A stretch of DNA of 64,000 nt from JBBDIP01 sp964602455. Lineage in GTDB: Bacteria > Bacillota > Sulfobacillia > Fermentithermobacillales > Fermentithermobacillaceae. Location: positions 1 to 64,000 of the forward strand of contig CAZRRG010000001.1 of NCBI GenBank assembly GCA_964602455.1, in the 5' to 3' direction. Position 1 is the first letter of the stretch. Each line of letters opens with the position of its first letter. Position numbers and translations under genes: made by a program. Below, piece after piece: positions 1 through 7,894 of this stretch. The notes below the pieces were generated by a model, which saw only the letters and a list, made by a program, of their open reading frames with translations, was not told the DNA's origin and made no database searches.

Positions 1-96
1 TGCGAAGGCGTTCGGCCGTCCCTAAGCAGGAGGCTAGAGCCCCGTTCAGTAATGAGTAGCAGGAAGACACACCAGCAGTCACTAGGAGGTTATGCT

Positions 97-2199
97 GTGG
101 CTACACAAAAACGGCCGGTAACCTCGCGCGACCTGTGGTCCCTCCGCTTCGTCGGGGAACCATGCCTGTCGCCGAGCGGCAATGAACTAGTGTGGGTGGA
201 GAGCTGGACCAACGCAAAGAAGAATCACTATGAATCCGCCATCTACATCTCCCGTCGCGGCAGCGATGGCACATTCGGACCGCCATCCCGGCTGACTTAC
301 GGGAAGCGTCCCGACGGGGACGGAGCCATGGACCGCTCGCCCCGCTTTAGCCCCGACGGGTCCACTCTGGCCTTTATGTCGAACCGCTCGGGCAAGAACC
401 AGATCTGGCTCCTGCCTCTGCATGAGGGCGGCGAAGCCAGGGAACTCACCAAGGGCGAGGACAGCCCGTCCCAGATGACCTGGTCACCCTGCGGCAAGTC
501 CATCGCCTTCGTCATGAGAGAGCCAAAGCCCAAAGAGGAAAAGAAGGACGACGAGATCCGCACCGACAAGGACGTCGTCGTCATCAAGAACCTGCGCTAC
601 AAGGCCAACGGAGTGCCGGGCGTCCTTGACCAGAGACCCCTGCACATCTACGTGGTGGACGTTGAGAGCGGCGCCGTGAGGCAGGTAACCACCGGCGACT
701 TCCAGGATTCCGCGCCCGCGTTCTCGCCCGACGGCGAGTTCATAGCCTTCTCTTCGTGCCGCGAGCCCGGCCGCGAGATAAAGATGATCCACAACGACAT
801 TTGGGTCGTCCCGTCCGAGGGCGGCGAGGCGAAGAAACTCACCCACGGGCAGGGTCCGGCTCACAACCCGGTCTACTCTCCCGATGGCAAGTGGATCGCG
901 TTCCTCGGCCACACCCACGGCCACTCATCCACCGCGAACACGGAGATCCTGCTGGTCAGCCCTGAGGGCGGAGAAGTCAAGGAACTGTGGAACGGCTTCG
1001 ATAGAAGCTTCGGGCCGGGAGCGGGATCCGACGCCAGGATGGATGCCGGCGACGCCGGTCCGTTCTGGTCCCGCGACAGCAAGAGCCTGTACTTCATCAT
1101 GGCCGACAGGGGATACTCGGGAATCTACAAGGTGTCCACAGATGGGTCGGGGCCGATTCTGGTTGCGGGCGCCGTGCCGGGCAACATCCAGGCATGTCCC
1201 AAGTATCCTCCGGTAGTGAACTCGATGGCGGCAGCGTTCCCCGAGGACGGCAGCGTTGTGTTCGGGTTCAACGGCAACTCTTCGGTATCGCCCAACGACA
1301 TCTTTGCCGTGAGCATCCCGGCTGACCTTTGCGCCGCTACCGGAGCAGATGTGAAGCAGTGCGCGCTCCAGCAGATCACCAGGGTAAACGAGGAACTGTT
1401 GTCGGGCCTCGACATCGTGAAGCCTGAGCCCTTCCAGTTCAAGTCGTCGGACGGCCTCGTGCTTGATGGCTGGGTCATGAAACCCGTGAGATTCCAGGAG
1501 GGCAAGAAGTATCCGGCGATCATCCAGGTGCACGGCGGTCCCCGTTCGGCCTACGGTGAGGCGTTCTACCACGAGATGCAGCTCATGACGTCCACCGGGT
1601 TCGGCGTGTTCTTCTGCAACCCGCGCGGAAGCTCTTGCTACGGCAAGGAGTTCGCGGACGGCGTCATCGGCGACTGGGGCGGGATGGACTATCAAGACAT
1701 CATGGCGCTCCGCGACGTGGTCGCCAACACGCCCTGGGTGGATGACTCCAAGGTCGGCATCACCGGCGGCAGCTACGGCGGGTACATGACCAACTGGGTA
1801 GTCACCCAGACGGACCGCTTCGCCGCGGCTGTCTCCTGCCGCAGCATATCCAACATGTACACCAAGTACGGTGTCTCGGACATCGGATGGTACGGCAACA
1901 AGGCCGGGTTCGGCGGCCGCGACCTTTGGGACAGCGAGGACTTCATAATGGAGCGCTCGCCGATGCGGCACGCCCCCAAGGTCAACACTCCCCTTCTCCT
2001 GGTCCACTCGGATCAGGACTACCGCTGCCCGCTTGAACAGGCCGAGCAGTTCTTTGTGGCCCTCAAGAGGCTAGGCAAGACGGTGGAGTTTGTGAAGTTC
2101 ACCGGCGAGAACCACGAGCTCTCTCGTTCCGGCAAGCCCTGGAACAGGGTCGAGCGTGTGGAGCACATCGTGGAGTGGTTTGTGAGGTTCCTGAAGTAG
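97..2199 (+). CDS. S9 family prolyl oligopeptidase-like serine peptidase
   Basis: The predicted product is a cytoplasmic serine peptidase of the S9 (acylaminoacyl-peptidase/prolyl oligopeptidase) family that trims short peptides. The N-terminal half (about residues 1-420) shows repeated beta-propeller signatures of the SPDG type (for example RFSPDG, AFSPDG, VYSPDG). The C-terminal alpha/beta-hydrolase domain carries the nucleophile in GGSYGGYM (Ser559), Asp641 in DQDYRCP and His673 in ENHE, so the triad is complete. The GTG start at 97 was chosen because AGGAGGT at 84-90 lies 6 nt upstream; an in-frame ATG at 52 has no well-spaced ribosome binding site. No signal peptide is seen. With this start the protein is 700 residues, normal for the family. 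It is followed by a strong hairpin. Confidence 0.93.
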   Translation: MATQKRPVTSRDLWSLRFVGEPCLSPSGNELVWVESWTNAKKNHYESAIYISRRGSDGTFGPPSRLTYGKRPDGDGAMDRSPRFSPDGSTLAFMSNRSGKNQIWLLPLHEGGEARELTKGEDSPSQMTWSPCGKSIAFVMREPKPKEEKKDDEIRTDKDVVVIKNLRYKANGVPGVLDQRPLHIYVVDVESGAVRQVTTGDFQDSAPAFSPDGEFIAFSSCREPGREIKMIHNDIWVVPSEGGEAKKLTHGQGPAHNPVYSPDGKWIAFLGHTHGHSSTANTEILLVSPEGGEVKELWNGFDRSFGPGAGSDARMDAGDAGPFWSRDSKSLYFIMADRGYSGIYKVSTDGSGPILVAGAVPGNIQACPKYPPVVNSMAAAFPEDGSVVFGFNGNSSVSPNDIFAVSIPADLCAATGADVKQCALQQITRVNEELLSGLDIVKPEPFQFKSSDGLVLDGWVMKPVRFQEGKKYPAIIQVHGGPRSAYGEAFYHEMQLMTSTGFGVFFCNPRGSSCYGKEFADGVIGDWGGMDYQDIMALRDVVANTPWVDDSKVGITGGSYGGYMTNWVVTQTDRFAAAVSCRSISNMYTKYGVSDIGWYGNKAGFGGRDLWDSEDFIMERSPMRHAPKVNTPLLLVHSDQDYRCPLEQAEQFFVALKRLGKTVEFVKFTGENHELSRSGKPWNRVERVEHIVEWFVRFLK

Positions 2200-2238
2200 G
2201 TTTCACCCGCCACGTTTTCGCCCTGTGGCGGGTGAAAC
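2200..2238 (+). terminator. hairpin directly after the S9 peptidase stop codon
   Basis: A perfect 14-bp inverted repeat (2200-2213 with 2225-2238, 11-nt loop) begins at the base after the stop codon. It lacks a clear T-run, so it could be a terminator, an mRNA 3' protective stem or an intergenic repeat. A related 12-bp dyad sharing the CCCGCCAC core lies at 2298-2332. Confidence 0.5.
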
Positions 2239-2297
2239 CCGCACGAGCCTCAAATCCTGGCGGGCAAGATCCGCCACGTTTCCGACCCAATGTCGGC

Positions 2298-2332
2298 GTT
2301 GCCCGCCACTGCCTCAAAAAGTGGCGGGCAAC
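2298..2332. repeat. inverted repeat, second copy of CCCGCCAC-type dyad
   Basis: Arms 2298-2309 and 2321-2332 are perfect 12-bp complements with an 11-nt loop. Arm sequence and loop length resemble the dyad at 2200-2238, so the two look like copies of one intergenic element. A further dyad of 8 bp (2349-2356 with 2385-2392) follows. Confidence 0.55.
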
Positions 2333-2412
2333 TTCCGCAACTAGGTGCCTCGAGGGACCCTCACGGGCCGGCCCCCTCACGGGGCCCTCGAGACCCTTGA
2401 GCCAAAAGCGAT

Positions 2413-2445
2413 GCCACCCCGCTTCGGCGGGGTGGCTTCATTTAT
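2413..2445. terminator. intrinsic terminator with UUCG tetraloop
   Basis: A perfect 10-bp stem (2413-2422 with 2427-2436) is closed by a TTCG tetraloop in the C(UUCG)G context and followed by TTCATTTAT. It lies between the convergent S9 peptidase and MFS genes and could serve the plus strand. Confidence 0.65.
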
Positions 2446-2450
2446 CGTCC

Positions 2451-2554
2451 CATCACGTGGCCGGGGAGTGGGTGACTCCCCCATCACATGGCCGAGGACT
2501 TGCTGACTTCCCGATCACATGGCCGAGGACTTGCTGACTTCCCCATCACGTGCC
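2451..2554. repeat. 31-bp tandem repeat, about 3.3 copies, overlapping the MFS stop codon
   Basis: Units start at 2451, 2482, 2513 and 2544 (partial), an exact 31-bp period. Copies 2 and 3 are nearly identical, and copy 1 has diverged. The MFS stop codon (2515-2517, minus strand) and the last codons of that gene lie inside the array, so repeat sequence encodes the extreme C-terminus of the transporter. Confidence 0.85.
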
Positions 2555-3861
2555 GGAGCGGACCATCCCCTAAACGCCCGGTAGTAAACCACGCTGGCCA
2601 AGAAGTAGGTTATGGCGGTGAAAAAGTAGGGGATCTCGTAGCTCCAGTTGGCCATGATGTAGCCGGCGACGACCGCGCTCAGAGCGCGGGTCAGGTTGTC
2701 GGCGATGCGTGACAGGCTGGAGACCTTTCCCCTGTTCTCGGGTCCGACGATCTCCATCGAGAAAGTCGAGGCCACCGGGTTGGACATGTTCATGAGCGCC
2801 GACCGCATGAAGAGAGCGAAGGATACCAGGTAGATGTTGGGCGGCAGGGCTATGAGCAGCAAGAAGGGGATGGACGCTATCTGAGTCCCGACGACCGTTG
2901 CCACTCTGCCGAACCTGTCGGCAAGGACCGGCGACAGCAGCGCCGCCAGCGCGGTGGCTCCCTGGCTGAAGGACTGGATCACGCCGACAACCGCCGTGTC
3001 GACGCCGAGTTTCCGCGAGATGAACACGTTCACGTACGGCAACACCAGCCCCGCGCCGAAGCCGATGAGGAGGTTGTAGAACAGAAGGGACATCACCGTC
3101 TTCTGCGAAGCGGTCTTGTACAGGGACACCAGCTCCTGGGCGGCGATCTTCCAGGCAGACAGGCCGCCCGGCTCTTCACTTGACTGAGCCCTTTGCTTCT
3201 TCTCCGCGATCCTTATCGCAGGAGTCACCCCGGCCAGCGTGATGAGGGAGAAGACCGCCAGCGAGATCCTGTACGCCCGGACCATTCCAAAGCTGCGGAG
3301 CTGGTCGGGGAGAAAGCCGCCAAGCAGGCTTCCGATCATATTGACTGCCATCGACAGCGAGAAGTTGACCCCGAAGAGCTTAGCCCTATCCTCAGCAGTT
3401 GATGATTCGGCGAGAAGAGGAGCGCCTGAAGTCTGCTGACAAGCCTGCGCCACACCGACCAGGCACGAGAAAAGCACCATCAAAGACGGAGCGGAGACAA
3501 CCGACATGCCGAGGTACCCGGCGGTCGTAAGCAGGCCGGCGGCCACTAGCACGGGCTTCCTGCCTACCCTGTCGGAGATGATGCCCGCTGGAACCGAGGC
3601 TATGGCTGTGAGGAGCATGCGGAACGACAGGACGGTCCCCAGCACCTCTTCGTTGAAACCCAAGGAAAGGATATAGAGTCCCTGGATGACACCAAAAGCT
3701 CCCTGAGCAAGGGAACTCATTGATATCGTTTGCAGGTAAAGGACGGCGTTGCGCTGGAACCGGTGCTTGCCCCTGCCGGAGCCCCCGTTCAGGTGTGGCT
3801 GTCCCTCTTGCCGAGATACTTGGTCTGTCTCGTGCTTCGACGACTCGCCGATTTCGTCCAT
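2515..3861 (-). CDS. MFS transporter
   Basis: Major facilitator superfamily permease of the inner membrane, 448 residues, with about 12 hydrophobic segments between residues 40 and 435 after a polar, charged N-terminal tail of about 38 residues. The loop between helices 2 and 3 carries the family motif as SDRVGRKP, with a second-half counterpart ADRFGR. The substrate cannot be read from sequence; the surrounding peptidase and amino-acid genes make a small organic solute or drug possible but unproven. An AGGGAG motif sits just before the ATG. The final residues (GEVSKSSAM) are encoded by a 31-bp tandem repeat, so the C-terminus may vary between strains. Confidence 0.9.
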   Translation of the reverse strand: MDEIGESSKHETDQVSRQEGQPHLNGGSGRGKHRFQRNAVLYLQTISMSSLAQGAFGVIQGLYILSLGFNEEVLGTVLSFRMLLTAIASVPAGIISDRVGRKPVLVAAGLLTTAGYLGMSVVSAPSLMVLFSCLVGVAQACQQTSGAPLLAESSTAEDRAKLFGVNFSLSMAVNMIGSLLGGFLPDQLRSFGMVRAYRISLAVFSLITLAGVTPAIRIAEKKQRAQSSEEPGGLSAWKIAAQELVSLYKTASQKTVMSLLFYNLLIGFGAGLVLPYVNVFISRKLGVDTAVVGVIQSFSQGATALAALLSPVLADRFGRVATVVGTQIASIPFLLLIALPPNIYLVSFALFMRSALMNMSNPVASTFSMEIVGPENRGKVSSLSRIADNLTRALSAVVAGYIMANWSYEIPYFFTAITYFLASVVYYRAFRGWSAPARDGEVSKSSAM

Positions 3862-3970
3862 ATCTCCCTAAACACATCCCGTCGCGAATGAATGCCGCAC
3901 GCCCGCCCTATACTCGCCTGGCCGGATTTGCCTACGCCTCAAGGGCGAGCGTCAACATACATTAATTCTA

Positions 3971-4105
3971 CTATAGGCGAAACATTTCCTCTATGGCGAA
4001 GAGTCCCCCCTATGTATACGAGACACCTCCTCCTTGGACGCAACACCTCCGCTATGGACGCGACATCTCCTCTACAGGTGCAATATCACCTCTACACGCG
4101 AGCCC
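3971..4105. repeat. degenerate 20-bp periodic array upstream of the HD-GYP gene
   Basis: The 331-bp gap between the divergent MFS and HD-GYP genes holds a row of degenerate units with a CTAT/CTAC core. Cores lie at 3971, 3991, 4010, about 4032, 4052, 4072 and 4092, close to two helical turns apart. The fuller unit resembles ACACCTCCNCTATGGACGCG. No open reading frame of note is present here. It may be a repeat relic or an array of protein-binding sites. Confidence 0.6.
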
Positions 4106-4192
4106 GGTTGTAGACGATAAACCTACTGGGCAAACCCTTGCGCAAGCAAAGAGAGCAGGAGTTCGAAGCGGAGCAAGCGAGGACGATTCCAT

Positions 4193-5365
4193 GTGAGAGT
4201 AGTAGCGCTACAAGATAAGATAGCCGGTGAATGCTTGGCGATGCCCGTCCACGGCGACGGGGGCAGGCTTATGCTCGCGACCGGGATGCGGCTCACGCCC
4301 GCGCTCATTACGTCTCTCCGGAAGCGCGGCTATACCCGCGTCGCGATCCAGGACGAGATGCTGAACGACGTCGAGATAGACGAGTCCATTCGGGAGGAGA
4401 CCCGCCAGCTCACCATCCGCGTGATGGATACCGCAACCAACAGCGTGCTTCGCGGCACACCCGGCGACCTCCGCCCCATCCGCAACGCGGTTGAAGCCAT
4501 CATCGCCGACCTGAGAGATAACCCCAAGGCCTGCGTAGGCCTTTACTCACTGTGTTCTTTCGACGAGGAGACCTACACTCACAGCATCAACGTGTGCGTC
4601 CTCTCGATATCGACGGCCCAGATGCTCGGTTGGCAGGCAACGGATCTACGCCAGGTTGGCATCGGAGCGCTGCTGCACGACATCGGCAAGGTGCTGATCC
4701 CGAAGCACATCCTGAACAAGCCGGCGCTGCTGACGGACGATGAGTATGCCCTGGTCAAGACCCACACTCAGAAGGGATGGGAACTGCTCCAATCCTGTTA
4801 CGACGTTGGAGCGGTGACGGCCCACGCCGCGCTCGACCACCACGAGCGGCTGGATGGGTCCGGCTACCCCAGGCAGGTCAAGGGCGACAACATATCGGAG
4901 ATCGGCCGTATCGTCGCGGTTGCCGACGTCTACGAAGCCATGACCTCGGACAGGCCCCAGAGAAGGGCGGTGCTGCCCGAGGCCGTCTACGCCTTCATGA
5001 TGGAGAAGCGCGGGACGCTCTTCGACGGAGACATCGTCGAGGCCCTGTTCAAGCGGGTCGCGCTGTATCCCACCGGGACGATCCTCTCACTGTGGGGCGG
5101 CTACGTAGCAGTCGTGCTGAAGCAAGATCCCCGGTCAAACAATAGGCCGTTCGTCAGGATCGTCAGCGGCCCGGGTATCTTGAAGCCGACAGACATTCCG
5201 CTGTACGACAGGCCCGAGCTGACGGTGAACCTAATCCTGGACGACTATCCTCCAGAGACCCGCAGGCTGGTACTGTCGGAAGGCATCGAGACCGTAAAGA
5301 CCGCCAGGGATGTAATGAAGGAATACCAGCTCGAGAAGGAGCTGAAGAGCCCCGGCGATCTATGA
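4193..5365 (+). CDS. HD-GYP domain phosphodiesterase-like protein
   Basis: Likely cyclic-di-GMP (or related cyclic dinucleotide) phosphodiesterase of the HD-GYP class, 390 residues, cytoplasmic. The metal-binding HD pair lies in LLHDIGKV (His162-Asp163), followed by KTHTQKG and then HHERLDGSGYP around residue 217, which supplies the GYP signature; VADVYEAMTSDRP completes the family pattern. Residues 1-125 form a non-catalytic N-terminal region with no receiver-domain phospho-Asp pattern that I can see. About 90 residues follow the HD core. The start is GTG with only a weak upstream GAGG. The gene is monocistronic and ends before a hairpin terminator. Confidence 0.9.
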   Translation: MRVVALQDKIAGECLAMPVHGDGGRLMLATGMRLTPALITSLRKRGYTRVAIQDEMLNDVEIDESIREETRQLTIRVMDTATNSVLRGTPGDLRPIRNAVEAIIADLRDNPKACVGLYSLCSFDEETYTHSINVCVLSISTAQMLGWQATDLRQVGIGALLHDIGKVLIPKHILNKPALLTDDEYALVKTHTQKGWELLQSCYDVGAVTAHAALDHHERLDGSGYPRQVKGDNISEIGRIVAVADVYEAMTSDRPQRRAVLPEAVYAFMMEKRGTLFDGDIVEALFKRVALYPTGTILSLWGGYVAVVLKQDPRSNNRPFVRIVSGPGILKPTDIPLYDRPELTVNLILDDYPPETRRLVLSEGIETVKTARDVMKEYQLEKELKSPGDL

Positions 5366-5412
5366 CGGCGGCATTCGGCACATTGCCATAGGACTAGCCT
5401 TCTCATAAACAT

Positions 5413-5447
5413 GCAGGGCATCGCGACAGCGGTGCCCTGCTCATTTC
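5413..5447 (+). terminator. intrinsic terminator after HD-GYP gene
   Basis: A 12-bp stem (5413-5424 with 5429-5440, one G-U pair) with a GACA loop, followed by TCATTTCT, lies 47 nt after the stop codon. Confidence 0.7.
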
Positions 5448-5508
5448 TATGACTACCCGGTTCTATGGCTACCTGGTTCTATGACTACTCGCTTCTGTGG
5501 CTACTCGT
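5445..5508. repeat. 16-bp tandem repeat, 4 copies
   Basis: Four consecutive 16-bp units of the form TTCTATGRCTACYYGN start at 5445, 5461, 5477 and 5493. They sit between the HD-GYP terminator and the 3' end of kbl. No coding function is apparent. Confidence 0.85.
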
Positions 5509-5566
5509 TTCCCTGTCTCGAAGCCAGTTGCCCGGCGATTACGCCGGCCGGAGGACTACGCCGTCC

Positions 5567-6748
5567 CTACTTCAGCATCCCCAGCTTCTTCCCGACAGCG
5601 GTGAACTTCTCGATCGCGAAGTCGAGGTCCGACTTCTCGTGAGCCGCTGAGAGCATGCAGCGGATGCGGGCCTTGCCGCGAGCTACGGTCGGGTACTTGA
5701 TGGCCGAGGCGAAGATGCCCTCTTCGTACAGCTCCTTGGAGAACTCGGAGGTCAGCTTCTCATCGCCCAGCATAACCGGGGTGATGGGGGTCTCGGTCTT
5801 GCCGGTGTCGAACCCGGCCGCGTTCAGGCCAGCCCGGAAGTACGCCGCGTTGTCCCAGAGCTTGCGGACCAGGCGGTCGCTGCCGAGGAGGACGTCCACG
5901 GCGGCAATGGCGGCAGCCGTATCCGCGGGGGTGAGTCCGGTGCTGAACAGGAACGGGCGTCCGCGCTGCTTCAGGTACTCGATGAGGACCTTCTCGCCGG
6001 TGACGTAGCCGCCCATGACGCCGAACGCCTTGGACAGGGTGCCGATCTCCACCTCAACTCTACCCTCAAGTTTGAAGTGGTTCACGATTCCGCGTCCGCT
6101 GTCGCCGAGGACGCCTTCGCCGTGAGCGTCGTCCACCATGACCATGGCGCCGAACTCGTCGGCCACATCGCAGATGGCGGGCAGCGGGGCGATGTCGCCG
6201 TCCATGCTGAACACGCCGTCTGTGATGATGAGCATGCGGCGGGCCTGGGGCTTCACGTCGGAGAGTTTCTTGCGCAGGTCGTCAATGCTGTTGTGGGCGT
6301 ACCTCACGACCTTGGCCTTGGAGAGCCTGCAGCCGTCGATGATGCTGGCGTGGTTTAGCTCATCGGAGAGGATGAAGTCGCCCTCGCCGGTGATGGTCGG
6401 GATAACCACTGTATTGGCGGTGAATCCGGCCTGGACAACGATGCAGGCCGGAGCATGCTTGAACTTCGCGAGCTTCTCCTCCAGCTTGAGGTGTATGTCC
6501 TGGGTGCCGGATATGGTGCGGACGGCGCCTGGCCCCACTCCGTACTCGTCGACGGCCTTCTTGGCCGCTTCCTTGAGTTCAGGGGTGTTGGCGAAGCCAA
6601 GGTAGTTGTTGGAGCACAGGTTCAGGACTTTCTTGCCGTCCACCACGAACCACGCGCCCTGGGGGCCGGTGATGGTACGGATGTTGTTGTAGAGCCCCTG
6701 CTCCCTTAGGGAGTCCAGTTCTTCTTCGAGGAATCCCAGTTTAGACAT
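5567..6748 (-). CDS. kbl: glycine C-acetyltransferase (2-amino-3-ketobutyrate CoA ligase)
   Basis: PLP-dependent alpha-oxoamine synthase family enzyme that cleaves 2-amino-3-oxobutanoate with CoA into glycine and acetyl-CoA, the second step of threonine degradation. At 393 residues it has the usual length. The PLP lysine is Lys240 in GTLSKAFGVMGGY, and the DDAHGEGVLG motif (206-215) binds the cofactor. It is the distal gene of a two-gene operon: the tdh stop codon ends two bases before the kbl ATG. The adjacent threonine dehydrogenase supports Kbl over the related 8-amino-7-oxononanoate synthase (BioF). Confidence 0.95.
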   Translation of the reverse strand: MSKLGFLEEELDSLREQGLYNNIRTITGPQGAWFVVDGKKVLNLCSNNYLGFANTPELKEAAKKAVDEYGVGPGAVRTISGTQDIHLKLEEKLAKFKHAPACIVVQAGFTANTVVIPTITGEGDFILSDELNHASIIDGCRLSKAKVVRYAHNSIDDLRKKLSDVKPQARRMLIITDGVFSMDGDIAPLPAICDVADEFGAMVMVDDAHGEGVLGDSGRGIVNHFKLEGRVEVEIGTLSKAFGVMGGYVTGEKVLIEYLKQRGRPFLFSTGLTPADTAAAIAAVDVLLGSDRLVRKLWDNAAYFRAGLNAAGFDTGKTETPITPVMLGDEKLTSEFSKELYEEGIFASAIKYPTVARGKARIRCMLSAAHEKSDLDFAIEKFTAVGKKLGMLK

Positions 6749-6749
6749 G

Positions 6750-7790
6750 TTACTTTACTCCTCCCGGGTACAGCACCACTTTGCCGCAGTTGCCCGCGGT
6801 CATGAGGTCCATGCCCTTTTCGTAGTCTTTGAGGTCAAGACGGTGAGTTATGATGGGATTGAGGTCGAGACGCCCCGACTTCAGGAGCTCCCGTCCCGTC
6901 ATCCATGTCTCCCACAGCCTACGGCCGGTAATGCCCTGTACGGTAATCCCCCGCATGACGATGTCGTCTGAGAAGTTCACCGTGAGGGGTCTCGACGGTA
7001 GACCCAAGAGAGACACCCTGCCACCGGGCCTGACCACCTTGAACATCTGCCCGAACACGACCGACGCGCCCGACATCTCCAGCACGGCATCAACTCCCTG
7101 GCCGTGAGTCTTCTCCAGGATGAGGGCAACGGGGTCCTCTACTTTGGAGTTGATGACGAGGTCTGCCCCGACCTTCCTGGCGAGGTCCAACCGGTACTCA
7201 TTGATGTCGACGGCGATGACCATGGACGCTCCAACCGCCTTGGCCACCGGTATGGACATGATGCCTATCGGGCCGCATCCAAACACCACGAAGCTCTTTC
7301 CCCTGGTCTCCCCCGCCATGACGGTGTGGACAGCGTTGCCCAGCGGCTCCTGTATGGAAGCCACCGCGGGCTCGATCGCCGGGTCGTTAGGCCAGAGGTT
7401 CTCTTCCGGCACAACAGCAAACTCGGCGAAGACGCCGTCCGTATCGACGCCCAGAATCTTGGTGTTCTGGCAGACGTGTTTCTCGTTCAGCATGCACTGG
7501 ACGCAGTGGCCGCAGACGACGTGGGTTTCGGCCGACACATAGTCGCCTACCTTGGCGCTCTTGCATCCTGGGCCAACCTCAACTACGTGGCCCGCGAACT
7601 CGTGGCCCATGACTTTGGGTGGCTTGATCCTGTTCTGCGCCCATTCGTTCCATACGTAAATGTGCTGGTCAGTGCCGCAAATGGACGTTGCGGCTATCTT
7701 GACCAGCACCTCCCCAAACCCCGGTTTCGGGACGGGTATGTCGAGAAAGACAGCTCCCGGAGCCGGCTCCTTCTTCACTACGGCTTTCAC
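6750..7790 (-). CDS. tdh: L-threonine 3-dehydrogenase
   Basis: Zinc-dependent medium-chain dehydrogenase oxidising L-threonine to 2-amino-3-oxobutanoate with NAD+, 346 residues. Catalytic-zinc residues appear as Cys38, His63 and Glu64, with Thr40 and His43 in GTDQH. The structural zinc lobe has Cys93, Cys96, Cys99 and Cys107, the same numbering as the E. coli enzyme as I recall it. The Rossmann motif is VFGCGPIGIM. The start is GTG with an AGGAGGG site upstream. It is co-transcribed with kbl, giving a complete threonine to glycine plus acetyl-CoA route. Confidence 0.95.
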   Translation of the reverse strand: MKAVVKKEPAPGAVFLDIPVPKPGFGEVLVKIAATSICGTDQHIYVWNEWAQNRIKPPKVMGHEFAGHVVEVGPGCKSAKVGDYVSAETHVVCGHCVQCMLNEKHVCQNTKILGVDTDGVFAEFAVVPEENLWPNDPAIEPAVASIQEPLGNAVHTVMAGETRGKSFVVFGCGPIGIMSIPVAKAVGASMVIAVDINEYRLDLARKVGADLVINSKVEDPVALILEKTHGQGVDAVLEMSGASVVFGQMFKVVRPGGRVSLLGLPSRPLTVNFSDDIVMRGITVQGITGRRLWETWMTGRELLKSGRLDLNPIITHRLDLKDYEKGMDLMTAGNCGKVVLYPGGVK

Positions 7791-7894
7791 GGTTTACCCT
7801 CCTATGCCGCCTACGGTCTCGATCTCTACACCAGACCTCACCCTAGGAGGCAATGGCTTTTTACTTATGGATTTCGACACCAGAAGCCTAAGTC

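Noticed and set aside
52..96. ATG at 52 as the start of the S9 peptidase
   Set aside because: Its only upstream AGGAGG (28-33) is about 18 nt away, whereas the GTG at 97 has AGGAGGT at 6 nt.
925..2007. 360-codon minus-strand frame opposite the S9 peptidase
   Set aside because: Shadow of the peptidase, whose catalytic triad and family motifs are unmistakable on the plus strand.
2175..2537. 120-codon plus-strand frame across the S9-MFS intergenic hairpins
   Set aside because: It overlaps the S9 peptidase stop, the terminator and the 31-bp array, and has no ribosome site.
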